Below the pieces are notes generated by a model, which made no database searches, had not been told where the DNA came from, and saw nothing but the letters and a program-made list of their open reading frames with translations. This document shows positions 1 to 8,103 of a stretch of 9,752 bases of DNA, piece after piece; the stretch's first letter is position 1, and each line of letters begins with the position of its first letter. Source of the DNA: STC-113 sp964553745 (GTDB lineage: Bacteria; Patescibacteriota; Gracilibacteria; BD1-5; UBA2023); contig CAZKLD010000027.1 in assembly GCA_964553745.1 (NCBI GenBank), positions 1 to 9,752 of the forward strand, in the 5' to 3' direction. The position numbers and the translations under genes were made by a program.

Positions 1-55
1 GAAACTATAATTGAGTCATGCTCAAGGTATTCACTTGAAGCACCTATTATTTCGT
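1..55 (+). repeat. 55-bp perfect inverted repeat, left copy
   Basis: Bases 1-55 are the exact reverse complement of 4021-4075. The match breaks at base 56 (g here, t in the other copy). It encodes the end of the conserved pilin core (NYNGVMLKVFTGSTYYF). Immediately outside it the two genes keep the same protein sequence but differ at many synonymous positions. Bases 4-55 also match the reverse complement of 9701-9752. Confidence 0.95.
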
Positions 56-1049
56 GCCTACTCCTACTCTTTTCTGAATATGAACCTGAAGCACAGTCTA
101 TGACAACACTTTCTGAAGCTGAAAAGATCTGCTTCCTTGAGTCAACAATGCAGCTGTATTCGATTCTTCTAAAGTCTATGCTACATGATCGGATAGCCTA
201 TGAGGTACAGACATTACCAATCTCATGACAACGGTAAAAGCTGCTTATTCTACTTGAAACGTCACGACTCCTGCAGTGCAAGCCATAGTAGCTGCAAGCT
301 GAGCAGAACTCATAAATATCTGAGAGGGGCTGGTCAAGAATAGCTTGTGAGGCGGAATTAAAGATAATTGAAATTGAAATGAACAAGCGATATCACCAAA
401 TTGAAATTCTAGCGGCAATGCCTGAACAAGTTGTCTGAACATAAAAACAGCATATCCATCTTCTGCTGACTGAATATATTGGATAAATCCAGATTCAACT
501 ACTCCGATTCAGGCATATTGTGATATGACTACTGACTCGTGAGGCTGGACATTGATAGTGAACATAAAGAAAAACAATGCTCCTCCTGCTGACTGGAATA
601 CAAGGACTACATGATTTGATTTTTGATGAGACAGGACAAAAACATATAGATTGTCAGATTCTGCAATCAATGCACTTAGATTATGATGAACTTCTGTTTA
701 TAGGAACAGGGCAAGCACAAATAACACCTTTTATTACACATTAGCCTCCAATCCATTCACATCCAATATCTGAAATTATCCTTCCGCAACTTGACTTTGT
801 ACAAATTTAGGATTAACAAATGACTGCAGGAATCTATATTACGATTCAAATAGTTCGCCATATACCCTATATGCTTATTCATGATCTCCTCAGCAATGGG
901 ATCATCCATGAACTTTTGCAATGGCAGGATCCACATGAGCTCCAACATGTGCGAATAAACCATGATTATGATGACTATGAGCCTCATATTGGTGCGATAG
1001 TTGGACATGGAATAGCGATTCCACTTGGGCAGAATGATGGATGAGATAA
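1..1049 (+). CDS. Pilin-like adhesin, C-terminal part, with fibrinogen-like (YCD...GGWT) domain; 5' partial
   Basis: This gene reads open from the window edge in the frame whose first complete codon is at base 3, with UGA as Gly, and ends at TAA 1047-1049 (348 visible residues). The first residues (NYNGVMLKVFTGSTYYF) match the end of the conserved core in the minus-strand prepilin paralogues. A linker beginning GIGTGSTVYDNTFGSGKDLL follows, then a Gly/Asn/Ser-rich hinge, and from about base 435 a fibrinogen-like domain of the bacterial GGGWT type: ADGIYWINPDS, YCDMTTD, then SGGWT where the paralogues have GGGWT. The tail is rich in Trp and Cys (ASYWCDSWTWNSD). By hand count about 35 of 43 Gly codons are TGA. 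The prepilin N-terminus lies outside the window, or is absent if this is a silent cassette. By homology it is inferred to be a surface or pilus-tip binding protein. The ligand is unknown. Confidence 0.85.
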
Positions 1050-1081
1050 AATTGCATCCAAAAAAATAAGCTTCGAAATTT

Positions 1082-1112
1082 AAAAAAATCCCGAAATTTT
1101 CGGGATTTTTTA
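1082..1112. terminator. Bidirectional intrinsic terminator between convergent genes
   Basis: A hairpin with stem ATCCCGAA/TTCGGGAT and a 3-nt loop is flanked by an A-tract on the left and a T-tract on the right, so it can terminate transcription in both directions. It lies 33 bp after the stop of the plus-strand adhesin gene. It also carries, in its right arm, the stop codon (tta at 1110-1112) of the minus-strand hypothetical gene. Confidence 0.85.
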
Positions 1113-1709
1113 TCTGTTCCACTGCTTTAATGTTACCGGATTTCTTTGCGAGTGGAATTTTTTAGCTAAGGCGAATCTGCAATTCGATTCTTTCAGTTGA
1201 CCTCGTCCACTCTTATGTATTCATGGTTGCCAATCAGGTTCTCTCGAAGGGATATATCAGAAATCCCTATCAGCATGAAGAGATTTAAGTGCAATGATAC
1301 TACTCAATGAAGGTCACATTCACTCTGCACAAATCATGATCTGCTTCCTTTTAACTTCTTCTTCATTGAGTAGATCAACGATTATCTTATTGCTATCTTC
1401 TCACAAAATTTCTTCAATATCGATTCTCAGCCTATCGACAATCTCATCTGCTCAAGGCGTCGTTCAAGTATATACTACTCAGAGACTGACAGGATGTGAA
1501 ACATCTGCAAGAGCAATCAGATGTCCAACATTTTCTCTAATGTGAGTTGATAAATCATGTACAGTTCAGATGTCAGGGCACACATAGAGTAGCCCTTTTT
1601 CTTTTTCTGTTGATTCTCATTCATACGAAATTACTTCAAATTGCCGTCTCATCATAACATCCAAGACTTCAAGTTTCGATATCCCGGATCCGATCATTCA
1701 AATTTTCAT
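1110..1709 (-). CDS. Hypothetical protein, 199 aa, downstream of DUF2130 gene
   Basis: With UGA as Gly this is an uninterrupted frame from ATG at 1709 to TAA at 1110-1112. It begins MKIGMIGSGISKLEVLDVMM and ends VTLKQWNR. I do not recognise the family. The start resembles a beta strand with a glycine turn, but I see no full nucleotide-binding motif. The middle (VGHLIALADVSHPVSLGVVY, then an acidic helix region) looks like a soluble alpha/beta protein. The C-terminal 50 residues are basic. There is no signal peptide or membrane segment. The start is 10 bp after the stop of the DUF2130 gene, so the two are probably co-transcribed. The reading-frame length, tight spacing and stop placed exactly at a terminator support a real gene. 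No function is proposed. Confidence 0.65.
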
Positions 1710-1719
1710 TGTATTCAAG

Positions 1720-2958
1720 TTATTGATCAGAATCGGATTCATCTTCGCTAATGCCGCTTCATAACTCAAGATAAGGTATTTTCTGGAGATTATTTCACAT
1801 TATTCATTCAAGATCTCACCACATGTATATCGTATTGTTGATTACCCTATCTAGCTCTTTTTCTCTTTTTGACCAGATTCTCATCATCGATCTCTTCTCA
1901 GAGTCAATATCATCTTTAAGGCTTTTGAATGCTCAGACTATATTTTCAATTTTTGATTTGAAATCACTGCTTGATAGATACTTAAATAACTCGTCCATCT
2001 TCTCATCTTTTCATACTAATGAATTTGAGGTTGTATGCAGTGCGATAAGCTTATCTCTCAGAAGTGTAGTGACAGCCTGGAAATAGACAAATTCAGTGAC
2101 GATGACTTCATTTACCGTTCAGAAATGCTTTATATCATCTGGCATTGTATTGCTCACAATAACACAAATATCCGCCTTAACGATAATCCTGTCATCTTTA
2201 AGTTTTTTGACCCATTCATTTGACCATGTCTTTGTATTTTTGGATTCCCATAATATGATTCATACGTCTTGTCATCTGTGGTTCCTTACAGTCTGAATGA
2301 GATCCGCTCCTTTTATTCCAGTCGGAACATCCTCTATCGAATCCATCGGAAAATTGCGAGCCAGGATTCACTTCAGCTCATTTTCCTGTATTTCTCATTG
2401 TATCTGCTGAGAGCCTTGGATTGCTTTTCGATTTGCTTCTTCAAGGGATTTCCTGAGTATTTCAGCCTGCTTGTCTTTTTCGGCTAATTGTTTAGAGAAA
2501 TCTTCTTGGATTTTCCTGAAAATCTCTTCTTCCTTCTTGCCTTGTTCCATCTTCATCGCTTCCTCCATTTTTTTTCTTTCTTCATCAAGCTTCCTCACAT
2601 TCTCAAGCTCGATATTCTTTGCCTTGTCCTCTAATTCCCTTGCCTTCTTGCGAAGCTCCAGCTCATTTTTAATTGCCTCTTCCTGTTTTTTCTTGAATTC
2701 TTCCAATTGAAGATTAAGGTCTTTTGTCTCTAGCTCTTTCTTTTCTTCTGCTGCCTTGAGAGCTTTTGCCCACATCTCCTTCTTTATCTCCTCTTCCCTT
2801 TTTGAAATTTCCTCTTCTTTCTGCTTCATTTTAATTTCAAATTCCAGTTTCAGCTTCTCCTCATTTCTCTGGAGTTCTTCATTATATTTTTTTGCCTGGA
2901 CCTCATCAAGATTGATGATTGTCGAGCATTTCGGACAAGTTACCGTGTTGTGAGCCAT
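1720..2958 (-). CDS. DUF2130 domain protein (COG4487-like), coiled coil plus ExK-containing C-terminal domain
   Basis: The gene encodes 412 residues with UGA as Gly, the usual size for DUF2130 proteins. I chose ATG at 2958 (MAHNTVTCPKC) over a TTG four codons upstream because it is the stronger start. The N-terminus has a CPKC knuckle (C8, C11), followed at about residues 20-180 by a highly charged Lys/Glu coiled coil. The DUF2130 region then follows: GSQQIQGEIQE (G188 encoded by UGA), FPMDSIEDVPTGIKGADL, and DVGIILWESKNTKTWS (D231, E238, K240), KLKDD, and near the end LEGIMGNNLQKIPYLEL. The D...ExK arrangement suggests a PD-(D/E)XK nuclease-like fold. That is inference, as the family has no established role that I know of. 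The standard code would stop it after residue 187. It appears to head a two-gene unit and is probably unrelated to the pilin array. Confidence 0.92.
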
Positions 2959-3022
2959 ATTTCTAAACAATAAAAGCTTATTTCTAAGCTAAGAATAAAA
3001 TCTTAATGCTCCAAAGTATATC

Positions 3023-3052
3023 AAAAAACTGCATTTGCGCAAATGCAGTTTT
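3023..3052 (-). terminator. Intrinsic terminator of the 3081-4571 pilin-like gene
   Basis: A perfect 28-bp palindrome lies at 3025-3052 (AAAACTGCATTTGC and its complement). Read on the minus strand it is followed by a run of T residues (complement of the a-run at 3023-3028). It sits about 30 bp beyond the TAA of the upstream pilin-like gene and before the DUF2130 start, so it separates the two transcription units. Confidence 0.85.
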
Positions 3053-3080
3053 ATTATAAATAGAATGAGGTTTTGTTTTA

Positions 3081-4571
3081 TTATTTTACATAAAGCCATC
3101 AATTATTCGTATAGCTATCGCAACTTCATCCATAATAAAATCAATGGCAACCTTCCCAATTTCAATTAAAAAGAAACACTCTTCAATTTCAAGTCGGATC
3201 TTTAAATCCTATACCTGTTTGATCTAAAATCATGCATCAATTTGAATTTGATGTATTAAGTATGGAAATTCCTGATGAAAAAGTTGTTCAATCAATTGAA
3301 TTCCTGTAAGTTCTTGTTGTACCAGGTGCAGGCATATATGTTGTTCAGACGGAGTATGAACTGGCTGGAGAAGGAGATCAGAATCAAGTCGTGGAACAAT
3401 ATCTCGAATCTCTGACTCATCATACCGCGAGAAGAGTCCAACCACCTCAATCGCTTGTCATGTCGCAGTAGATGAATTTAGAAGGAACCGCTCAAGCTCA
3501 ATCTGGATCTATCAAGTAAGAACCCGACAAGAAATAAGATCAATTCCATGGTATGGTCGTTCAGACCTTAAAAGTACTTCATGCTAGCAAATCGGCACAA
3601 CTCGTAGGCGTTGCTCAGCTGAATGAAAATCAACTTCCGGTATTTCAATTCCAAGGAAAGACCGCTCATGTCGGTGGGGTAACGGTTCAGGTTCATGCGC
3701 CTCAAGATGCAACAGCACCTCATCCCAGACTATTCTTCACCAGTCAAACTCAAAGATCAGTCAATGCGCTTCAGGTTGCAGCCAATACTTCTTGGACAGC
3801 AGGAGTTGTGACATTTCAAGTCAGATATGCGGACTGTATTGTAACCATAAGACTCTCAACTTCAGTCGCAGACAATCAGGTCGATGATGTGCTAGCGTAT
3901 ACTTTGCTGGAATCGAACACGGCTGCATTGTTCACACCCGGAAGCAGGTCCTTTCAGCTTCAGAAAGTATTGTCATATACAGTGCTTCATGTTCATATTC
4001 AGAACAATGTCGGAGTGGGAACGAAATAATAGGTGCTTCAAGTGAATACCTTGAGCATGACTCAATTATAGTTTCATGAGATGTAGACGTTCGCACCGGT
4101 TCAGCCTAGGGCTGAGAGCTTAGGATTGAGATTTGAGGAATCGAACGGGTTGAAGCTCCTCTCGAATGAAGTAGGATTCTCGAAGTTTCAGGCTACTTGG
4201 TATTCCCTCTTGTTTGAAGCTAGGGAATAATCGTACTCTGATCATTTCAGAGGATCCACGACTTTCTTGGAGAGATTCTTCTGGAGCATCTTGTAGGCTG
4301 AGTCTCAGATGGTTCATTGGTTCCAGATTATTCCTCAGGAATAGGTGTATGAATAGGCATAGTCGGGGGTCGGATAGGTTCAGGCATTTACATTGTACAT
4401 CTCTACGGATTTCTTGATGGATGAGATATCGGAAAGGCGTGTGGAATCTCTTGCGCTTCATGATTGCGAAGAGAAAGAGAGAAATGCGATCGTCGCAAGG
4501 ATGGCTAATATGACGATTACGACTATGAGCTCCACTAAAGTGAAGGCTTTGTTGTTTTTTGTAAGATTCAT
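3081..4571 (-). CDS. Type IV prepilin-like adhesin with C-terminal fibrinogen-like GGGWT domain
   Basis: The gene encodes 496 residues from ATG at 4571 to TAA at 3081-3083. The class III prepilin leader MNLTKNNKA is followed by FTLVELIVV: Ala at -1, Glu at +5 (E14), hydrophobic helix at about 10-33. A pseudopilin-like core follows (SARDSTRLSDISSIKK, EMYNVNAGTYPTPD, LSKKVVDPL, YQVAGNFENP). From N167 comes the segment shared with the window edge. The linker is of the GIGTGSTVYDNTFGSGKDLL class, then a Gly/Thr/Ala hinge. The C-terminal half is a fibrinogen-like domain: SCADLLAGSTF, GSYLIDPDG, YCDMTSDGGGWT (Y368-T379; the first G of GGG is UGA), and Cys-containing loops to CDSYTNNGWLYVK. By family it should be processed by a prepilin peptidase and carried by type IV pilus machinery, with the C-terminal domain displayed. 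The ligand is unknown. It has its own terminator and lies 99 bp after the upstream paralogue. Confidence 0.92.
3967..4072 (-). repeat. 106-bp perfect direct repeat, copy 1 (partner at 9647-9752)
   Basis: This is identical base for base to 9647-9752, at an offset of 5680. Extending left to about 3941, only two mismatches occur in 132 bp. It covers the end of the conserved core and the start of the linker in two same-strand pilin-like genes. Similarity drops quickly further left, although the proteins remain alike. Confidence 0.92.
4021..4075 (-). repeat. 55-bp perfect inverted repeat, right copy
   Basis: This is the exact reverse complement of bases 1-55. It lies inside the 3081-4571 gene, about codons 166-184, at the junction between the conserved pilin core and the variable C-terminal half. 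It overlaps the 106-bp direct repeat. Confidence 0.95.
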
Positions 4572-4583
4572 ATTTTTTTTAAA

Positions 4584-4589
4584 ATTATA
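4584..4589 (-). promoter_or_regulatory. Possible -10 element for the 3081-4571 gene
   Basis: On the minus strand TATAAT stands 12 bp before the ATG, followed by an A8 tract. No good -35 hexamer is found at 16-18 bp. No Shine-Dalgarno sequence precedes the start. The site is weak on its own and would imply a very short leader. Confidence 0.25.
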
Positions 4590-4627
4590 AAATCATGAAG
4601 ATTCTAGTATATTTTTAATACAAAGTC

Positions 4628-4658
4628 AAAAAAATCTTCCGCAAGCGGAAGATTTTTT
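4628..4658 (-). terminator. Intrinsic terminator of the 4671-6224 pilin-like gene
   Basis: The hairpin AAATCTTCCG/CGGAAGATTT with loop CAAG is followed, on the minus strand, by a T-run (complement of the a-run at 4628-4634). It begins about 12 bp after the TAA of the upstream gene and lies in the 99-bp gap before the next paralogue, so these genes are at least partly transcribed separately. Confidence 0.8.
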
Positions 4659-4670
4659 GATTTAGATTTT

Positions 4671-6224
4671 TTAATAAGGAGAGCTCGGCGGTGTGAATAC
4701 CTTTTGTCAGGCTGTAAATCCGTTTCAATCCCATCTTGAGATATTTGATACGCGGAACTCGTCTATGTATCAATTAAGATAGCTCTCTGCATAATTATAA
4801 ACAGATCTTGTTCATATTTTGAAATGCTCAACATTATCTAAAGATCAGGCTGTATAACTTCCAATCAAATATCAGTCAATAAAGCAATACATAGTTCATC
4901 ATTTTCTGGTCATGGCAAAATGCTGCCAGTTTCAGACCGATAATTTACTACTGTTGAATCAGACAGAGTTTCAGAGATATCAGAAATAATTATAGTTTGC
5001 CAATTCGTTTGATGTGACGATATATATTCTTTTAGACAAGTCCGAGTTGCTGATATCAAAAATATAATCATGAGCGTAGCCGGTTATGCTGCTATAATTC
5101 ACCCATGCATCAACAGTAAAATCATTAGTTCAAAAATTCCAATCATTATTTTTTGAAACAGAAAGGTATTTATTCACTCAATCGAAATATCATGCTTTTC
5201 AGAATTTTCAGTTTGCAGTGAATGTCACCCCATTATTCGTAACGGTTCATGTGCTGTATCATTGATTAGTGGTATCATCATCAAAATGGAGTAAAAGAAG
5301 TGTATTTGCATCCGGTCTGGCAACTCATCCTGATCATCATGCCAATGTGGTTACTCATCCGCCTAACACATTCTTAACCATTGCAGTACCAATGCTCTCA
5401 AGGGTTGTAGGATCTGCCATAGCTATCCGCAACACGCCTGGAGATGTGATATTCGAACCGGAATAAGCGGTTTGAATTTTTGTCATAAGTGCAGATATGT
5501 CTATACTTGAAAGATTGTTTCATCAGGTTGAATATATCTGATCTGCCTTATAGCTTGCAAAATTATTGACTCATGGGAGCATTATCTTTCAAGAGCTGAA
5601 TGACGAATCAAAAGCGATTGTCGGTTGGGCTGAGGCATTAATTCAGAACAATGTCGGAGTGGGCACGAAATAATAAGTGCTTCATGTGAATACTTTCAGC
5701 ATGACTCAGTTGTAGTTTCATGAGATGTAGACGTTTGCGCCAGTTCAGCCTAGTGCTGAGAGCTTAGGGCTGAGGCTTGAGGAATCGAATGGATTGTAGT
5801 TCCTCTCAAATGAAGTAGGGTTCTCGAAGTTTCAGGCTACTTGGTATTCTCTCTTGTTGGAAGCTAGAGAATAATCGTATTCGCCATTTTTGAGAGGATC
5901 TTTCACTTTTTTGGAAAGTGTCTTCTGTATCAGTTTGTATGCAGAATCTCAAAGGATTCACTGGTTCCATATTGTTCATCCTGAGTAAGTGAATGATGAC
6001 GGATTATCCGGATTAGGATAGAGTCATGATCAAACGTTATACATCTCTAATCATTTTTTGATGGAAGATATGTCTGCAAGCCTTGTGGAATCTCTGGCGC
6101 TTCAAGACTGCGAAGAGAATGACAGGAATGCTATCGTTGCAAGAATGGCCAGGATTACGATTACTACGATGAGCTCTACTAATGTAAATGCTTTGTTGTT
6201 GGTTGGTTTATTTGAATTGAACAT
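4671..6224 (-). CDS. Type IV prepilin-like adhesin with C-terminal LamG/concanavalin A-like domain
   Basis: The gene encodes 517 residues from ATG at 6224 to TAA at 4671-4673. The leader is MFNSNKPTNNKA, then FTLVELIVV with Glu at +5 and a hydrophobic helix, then the same core as its neighbours (SARDSTRLADISSIKK, GLYPNPDNP, WNQGILGDSAYKLIQKTL, FVPTPTLFGI). The linker is of the other class: INASAQPTIAFDSSFSSGKI, VNNFASYKAD, YSTGGNNLSS, shared with the 6298-8025 gene. From about residue 309 it carries a LamG-like beta-sandwich: LLLLHFDD, GKFGKAGYFDG, FGTNDFTVDAWV, NWQHFAMTRKGGTMYCFIDG, YLNGYIDEFRVSN, ending FTPPSSPY. LamG folds commonly bind glycans or proteins, so a surface-binding role is inferred. 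A CGG codon (near 5426) lies in the linker where paralogues have Gln. Confidence 0.92.
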
Positions 6225-6297
6225 GATAATAATTTAAATAATATAGACAATCTGCATATTAAAATCAGGATTGCGGATATTTTAATAATAGAATCTG

Positions 6298-8025
6298 CTA
6301 TTTAATGAAAATCGTATAATTATAATTGATGCCAGATCATAAATTCCATCAAGCATTTGCGTTAGCGGAATCATAATCACTTCAAATCCTGCATGCCTCA
6401 TCGCTTGCCCATCAACAATTCAGAAGTTGTCAATCCGCTCTTGGCCTTTGCCTATTTACTGAATAGTCATACCAAGTTCATAATCATCATCAATAATTAA
6501 TTGTTGGAGTTCATCAGATGGAAATCCTATCAAGATCGTATCAAGGTCATCATCTTCTTGTATTTACCAAAAGGTTATTTCATGGATAGATTATCGGTTC
6601 TCTTGAGTCAAGCGAAGCTATTCAATAATTTGATACAACTGAGTTGGTAAGCTCTATTCAATTTCATGCATTGAAATATGTCCAAAGAGTCGTATTGGCT
6701 CATTGAAGGTTATACGATCTCCAAGCTACCAGATTATTGCTGGTATTTGTTATCTTAACAAGCAACTTAGTTCAGTTTGCATATCAAAAAAATACTTTGG
6801 CGTTCTTGTAATCGGTTGCATAAGGACTAGAATTATTTCACATTGAGAATGTATCTGATGACCAGAAATTATCATTCTCATAATTTACATTATTTCAATC
6901 AGATGTATTGATTCATAGTGCCAGAGTCCATCATCCTCAATCAGTTGTCATATCGCAAAAGACTTGATTTGCAGCATTTGAATCTGGCTTTACCCAATAT
7001 GCTCAATCGGCGCTTGATGGAAGCATAGATTTTATATTGCCGCAGCTTGTTCATGGATTTGATTCAGTGGATCATGTCAGCACTACTACGGGTCACTCTG
7101 TTGATCCTGCAGGTTCCTGTGTGCTGCTTGAGCTGGAACTTCCTCATAAACTGTTTTTTATCAATCAGCTTCATAAATCGATGAGTGCGCTTCCTGTTGC
7201 GCTATTCAATGTTTGTATGAAAGGCGTATCTATATTTGAACCCGAGTAAGCTAATTGGATTTTACTCATCAGATTAACAATATCAGTGCTTGAAAGTTCA
7301 GTTCATCAAGTTGAATAAACACTATCTGATTTGAAGTTTGCAAAATTATTTACTCAGGAAAGGATTATTTTTCAAGATGAAAACGTATTATCATAGGATA
7401 GTGAAGTTTGATTACTTGGGTTGATTCAGAACAATGTAGGAGCTGGAACAAAGTAATTTAAGCTTCAGGTAGTAACCTTAAGCACTACTCAATTATAATT
7501 TCCGCTTATATATACATTTGTTCAAGTTCAACCGAGAGCTGAGAGCTGAGAGCTGAGAGCTGAGGAATCGAATGGATTATAATTCATTTGAAGCGACGTC
7601 GGATTCTCCAGATTTCAAGCTACTTGGTATTCCCTCTTGTTGGAAGCTAGGGAGTAATCGTATTCGCTGTCCTTAAGGGGATCTTTGACTTTCTTGGACA
7701 GAGTTTTCTGTATGAGCTTGTATGCAGCATCTCAAAGTGTTCACTGGTTCCATATTCTTCACCCGGAATAAGTGAACTCAACTGAATTGTCCGGAGCAGG
7801 ATAAAATCATGAATTTACATTGTACATCTCCATTCATTTCTTTATGGAAGATATGTCGGAAAGACGTGTGGAATCCCTTGCAGAGCCTGATTGAGAGGAG
7901 AAAGAGAGGAATGCGATTGTTGCGAGTATTGCAAGTATCACTATGACAACTATTAGTTCTACTAGAGTGAATGCTGAACGTCAATTTAAAGGTTCGCTTC
8001 GAAAGTTGTTTTTTGTTCTGAACAT
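6298..8025 (-). CDS. Type IV prepilin-like adhesin with C-terminal fibrinogen-like GGGWT domain
   Basis: The gene encodes 575 residues from ATG at 8025 to TAG at 6298-6300. The leader is the longest of the array (18 residues, MFRTKNNFRSEPLNGRSA), then FTLVELIVV with Glu at +5. The conserved core follows (SARDSTRLSDISSIKK, GFYPAPDNS, LSKKVKDPL, NVYISGNYNGV). The linker is of the INPSNQTSLSYDNTFSSGKI class with VNNFANFKSD and YSTGGTELSS. A Ser/Gly/Thr hinge (SSSSSSTQEP) leads into the fibrinogen-like domain: SCGNIKSMLPSSADGAYWVK, FCDMTTDGGGWT (F356-T367), and a Cys-containing tail LLNCGWASDEACRIGSDYD. The GGGWT glycines are encoded TGA GGA TGA, the clearest local proof of UGA = Gly. The hinge and domain are distinct in sequence from the 3081-4571 copy. 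An in-frame heptanucleotide repeat lies in the core. Confidence 0.92.
7534..7561. repeat. Heptanucleotide tandem repeat (GAGAGCT)x4 inside a pilin-like gene
   Basis: Four perfect tandem copies of GAGAGCT span 7534-7561 within the 6298-8025 gene, encoding SALSSQLSAL on the minus strand. The equivalent positions in the 4671-6224 and 3081-4571 genes code for the same number of residues but without the perfect repeat. Seven is not a multiple of three, so gain or loss of one unit would shift the frame. Confidence 0.9.
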
Positions 8026-8055
8026 AAGTTATGATGAAAAATAATAAACAATCTA

Positions 8056-8084
8056 ATAATAATATACTTTAAATCGGAAATCAA
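8056..8084 (-). promoter_or_regulatory. Candidate sigma-70-type promoter for the 6298-8025 gene
   Basis: On the minus strand a -35-like TTGATT (8079-8084) and a -10-like TATTAT (8056-8061) are separated by 17 bp in the 78-bp gap upstream of the ATG at 8025. Transcription would start roughly 20 bp before the start codon. The region is very AT-rich, so chance matches are likely. No Shine-Dalgarno sequence is evident. Confidence 0.4.
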
Positions 8085-8103
8085 ATATAAATTCATCAAC
8101 TTC

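Noticed and set aside
1..55. Terminal inverted repeat of an insertion sequence
   Set aside because: The repeat is coding sequence inside a conserved pilin core in every copy, no transposase is present and no target duplication is visible.
3025..3052. Operator site for the DUF2130 gene
   Set aside because: The palindrome is followed by a T-run in the sense of the upstream pilin-like gene, close to its stop, so an intrinsic terminator explains it better.
3553..4029. Plus-strand open frame antisense to the 3081-4571 gene
   Set aside because: It is a shadow of the minus-strand prepilin-like gene. The minus frame has the leader, core and GGGWT domain. A similar plus-strand frame at 9206-9709 arises because the two genes share the same DNA, not because it encodes a protein family.
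3081..4571. Assignment to a named pilin gene (pilA, pilE, pilV)
   Set aside because: The N-terminus identifies a class III prepilin-type protein, but the core and the large C-terminal domains are not diagnostic of any named gene, so no symbol is given.
6225..6297. Terminator and promoter in the gap between the 6298-8025 and 4671-6224 genes
   Set aside because: Only a weak imperfect inverted repeat (around CAATC/GATTG) and generic AT-rich hexamers are present. No convincing hairpin with T-run or well-spaced promoter was found.
7534..7561. CRISPR-like repeat
   Set aside because: The unit is 7 bp, directly tandem without spacers, and lies in a coding region.
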